Source: Muribaculaceae bacterium
GTDB lineage: Bacteria > Bacteroidota > Bacteroidia > Bacteroidales > Muribaculaceae
Length of the DNA stretch: 14,962 bases
Direction of reading: 5' to 3'
Assembly: GCA_029052265.1 (NCBI GenBank)
Contig: JAIDJJ010000639.1
Span: forward strand, 1 to 14,962
Positions 14,528 to 14,962 of the stretch are shown in pieces; within the stretch, counting starts at the first letter, position 1; the number at the start of each line of letters is the position of its first letter. Under the pieces are notes generated by a model. It saw nothing but the letters and a program-made list of their open reading frames with translations, ran no database searches and was not told the DNA's origin. The position numbers and the translations under genes are program-made.

Positions 14528-14797
14528 ATGAAAGTATTGGAATTGATCCCAATCAGGGAAACAGAGATTGTCAGCGATGAAATGCTGACGTTCATCACAG
14601 GAGGCGCAGATCCCGGAAATCAAGGAGGTTGTTCGTCTGACGCGTGTAAGAACAACACTGGTTCGTGTAATGTCAACAATTGTGTTGGCAATAGCAGGAA
14701 CTGTACACAAAATAATTGTGTATCCAACACCAGTGGCGAAACAAAGCCAGGAGAGGGTCAAACAGGTCCGGGAAATGGAGATAATGGAGCTGGATAA
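14528..14797 (+). CDS. RiPP precursor peptide 2 with three 12-residue Cys repeats
   Basis: The product has 89 residues. The leader MKVLELIPIRETEIVSDEM continues to FITGG and ends with G25-G26, a C39-type cleavage site. After ADPGNQGG the core has six cysteines at 35, 40, 47, 52, 59 and 64, spaced C-x4-C-x6 throughout. This makes three 12-residue units: CSSDACKNNTGS, CNVNNCVGNSRN and CTQNNCVSNTSG. The units are rich in Asn, Ser and Thr. The tail is Gly/Pro/Glu rich. Regular cysteine spacing of this sort is typical of substrates that radical SAM/SPASM enzymes modify repeatedly, as in ranthipeptides (known of that class; not shown here). The partner enzyme may be the gene that starts at 14902, with the upstream maturase at 6921 as the alternative. 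Export would be by the C39 exporter at 11712. Confidence 0.87.
   Translation: MKVLELIPIRETEIVSDEMLTFITGGADPGNQGGCSSDACKNNTGSCNVNNCVGNSRNCTQNNCVSNTSGETKPGEGQTGPGNGDNGAG
14630..14737 (+). repeat. Three 36-bp units encoding the Cys repeat of precursor 2
   Basis: Units 14630-14665, 14666-14701 and 14702-14737 each start with TGT and carry a second Cys codon 15 bases in. Units 2 and 3 also share AATTGTGT. The protein pattern is kept better than the DNA, so the duplication is old and held by selection on spacing. Confidence 0.8.
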
Positions 14798-14835
14798 CAT
14801 TCAAGTGATTGATACCATGGGTATCTAATGTGTTT

Positions 14836-14884
14836 ATGTTATCCCGATTGATGATAGCTACTTATGCAACAGTCGGGATAACAT
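14836..14884 (+). terminator. Hairpin between precursor 2 and the next gene (terminator or attenuator)
   Basis: ATGTTATCCCGA (14836-14847) is the exact reverse complement of 14873-14884, and three further pairs (one G-U) extend it inward. TTTATT follows. The stem ends 17 bases before the ATG at 14902, so partial termination here would give much more precursor than maturase transcript. A smaller stem GATACC/GGTATC lies at 14811-14825. Confidence 0.6.
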
Positions 14885-14901
14885 TTATTAAAAAAATATA
14901 T

Positions 14902-14962
14902 ATGGAAAAATTTTCACGATATGTTTTTTTGTTTAAAAAAAACACCCGAAACTTTATATATA
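14902..14962 (+). CDS. Start of a probable second radical SAM maturase (cut by window edge)
   Basis: Twenty codons are visible, open to the edge: MEKFSRYVFLFKKNTRNFIY. They resemble the first residues of the intact maturase in this window (MKASRYNYFVDNGEKTIVFN): both have a basic start, SRY, an aromatic stretch, then a polar turn and a hydrophobic strand. This is the usual opening of Bacteroidales SPASM peptide maturases. The gene follows precursor 2 by 104 bp on the same strand, the expected place for a maturase. The radical SAM motif itself lies outside the window, so this rests on a short N-terminal likeness and on context. Confidence 0.5.
   Translation, partial: MEKFSRYVFLFKKNTRNFIY

Noticed and set aside
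1..14962. tRNA, rRNA, insertion sequence or att site
   Set aside because: I saw no tRNA cloverleaf, rRNA segment, transposase or integrase frame, or paired terminal repeats that would support any of these.

Overview
The window looks like a chromosomal segment of a gut-type Bacteroidota bacterium, probably order Bacteroidales. The evidence is promoters of the Bacteroides type (TTTG, about 19 bp, then TAnnTTTG) at several gene starts, an absence of clear Shine-Dalgarno sites, a TPR lipoprotein with a C-terminal helix-turn-helix, a TonB-receptor-like outer membrane protein and double-glycine-leader peptides next to SPASM radical SAM enzymes. A family-level placement such as Muribaculaceae or Bacteroidaceae would be a guess.

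Left part (1-4485), ordinary and moderate in GC. On the minus strand lies a two-gene unit: a steroid 5-alpha-reductase family membrane enzyme (1091-1870), followed 49 bp downstream by an Old Yellow Enzyme flavin oxidoreductase (1-1041, cut by the window edge). From the same intergenic region an MsbA-like ABC exporter (2079-3917) is read rightward, followed by a phosphinothricin-type GNAT acetyltransferase (3979-4485) that ends inside a 7-bp tandem repeat.

Right part (4611-14962), an apparent peptide natural-product (RiPP) locus. In order it holds a TPR/transmembrane/HTH lipoprotein regulator, a 25-bp perfect hairpin terminator, a small secreted protein, a SPASM radical SAM maturase, a Cys-rich precursor with a Gly-Gly leader, a broken copy of a radical SAM gene behind a 61-bp palindrome, a TonB-receptor-like outer membrane protein, a C39-peptidase ABC exporter, and a 68-residue stub resembling only the N-terminus of an HlyD adaptor. 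It ends with a second Gly-Gly precursor whose core is three 12-residue Cys repeats, and the start of what looks like a second radical SAM gene at the right edge.

Proposed logic (inference): the radical SAM enzymes modify the precursor cores, the C39 domain removes the leader after Gly-Gly while the ABC part exports the product, and the outer membrane protein serves passage across or uptake at the outer membrane. The TPR-HTH protein may sense and regulate. The stretch 4611-9014 is visibly more A+T rich than the flanking exporter and outer membrane genes, which suggests mosaic assembly or transfer. No complete HlyD adaptor and no certain immunity gene is visible.
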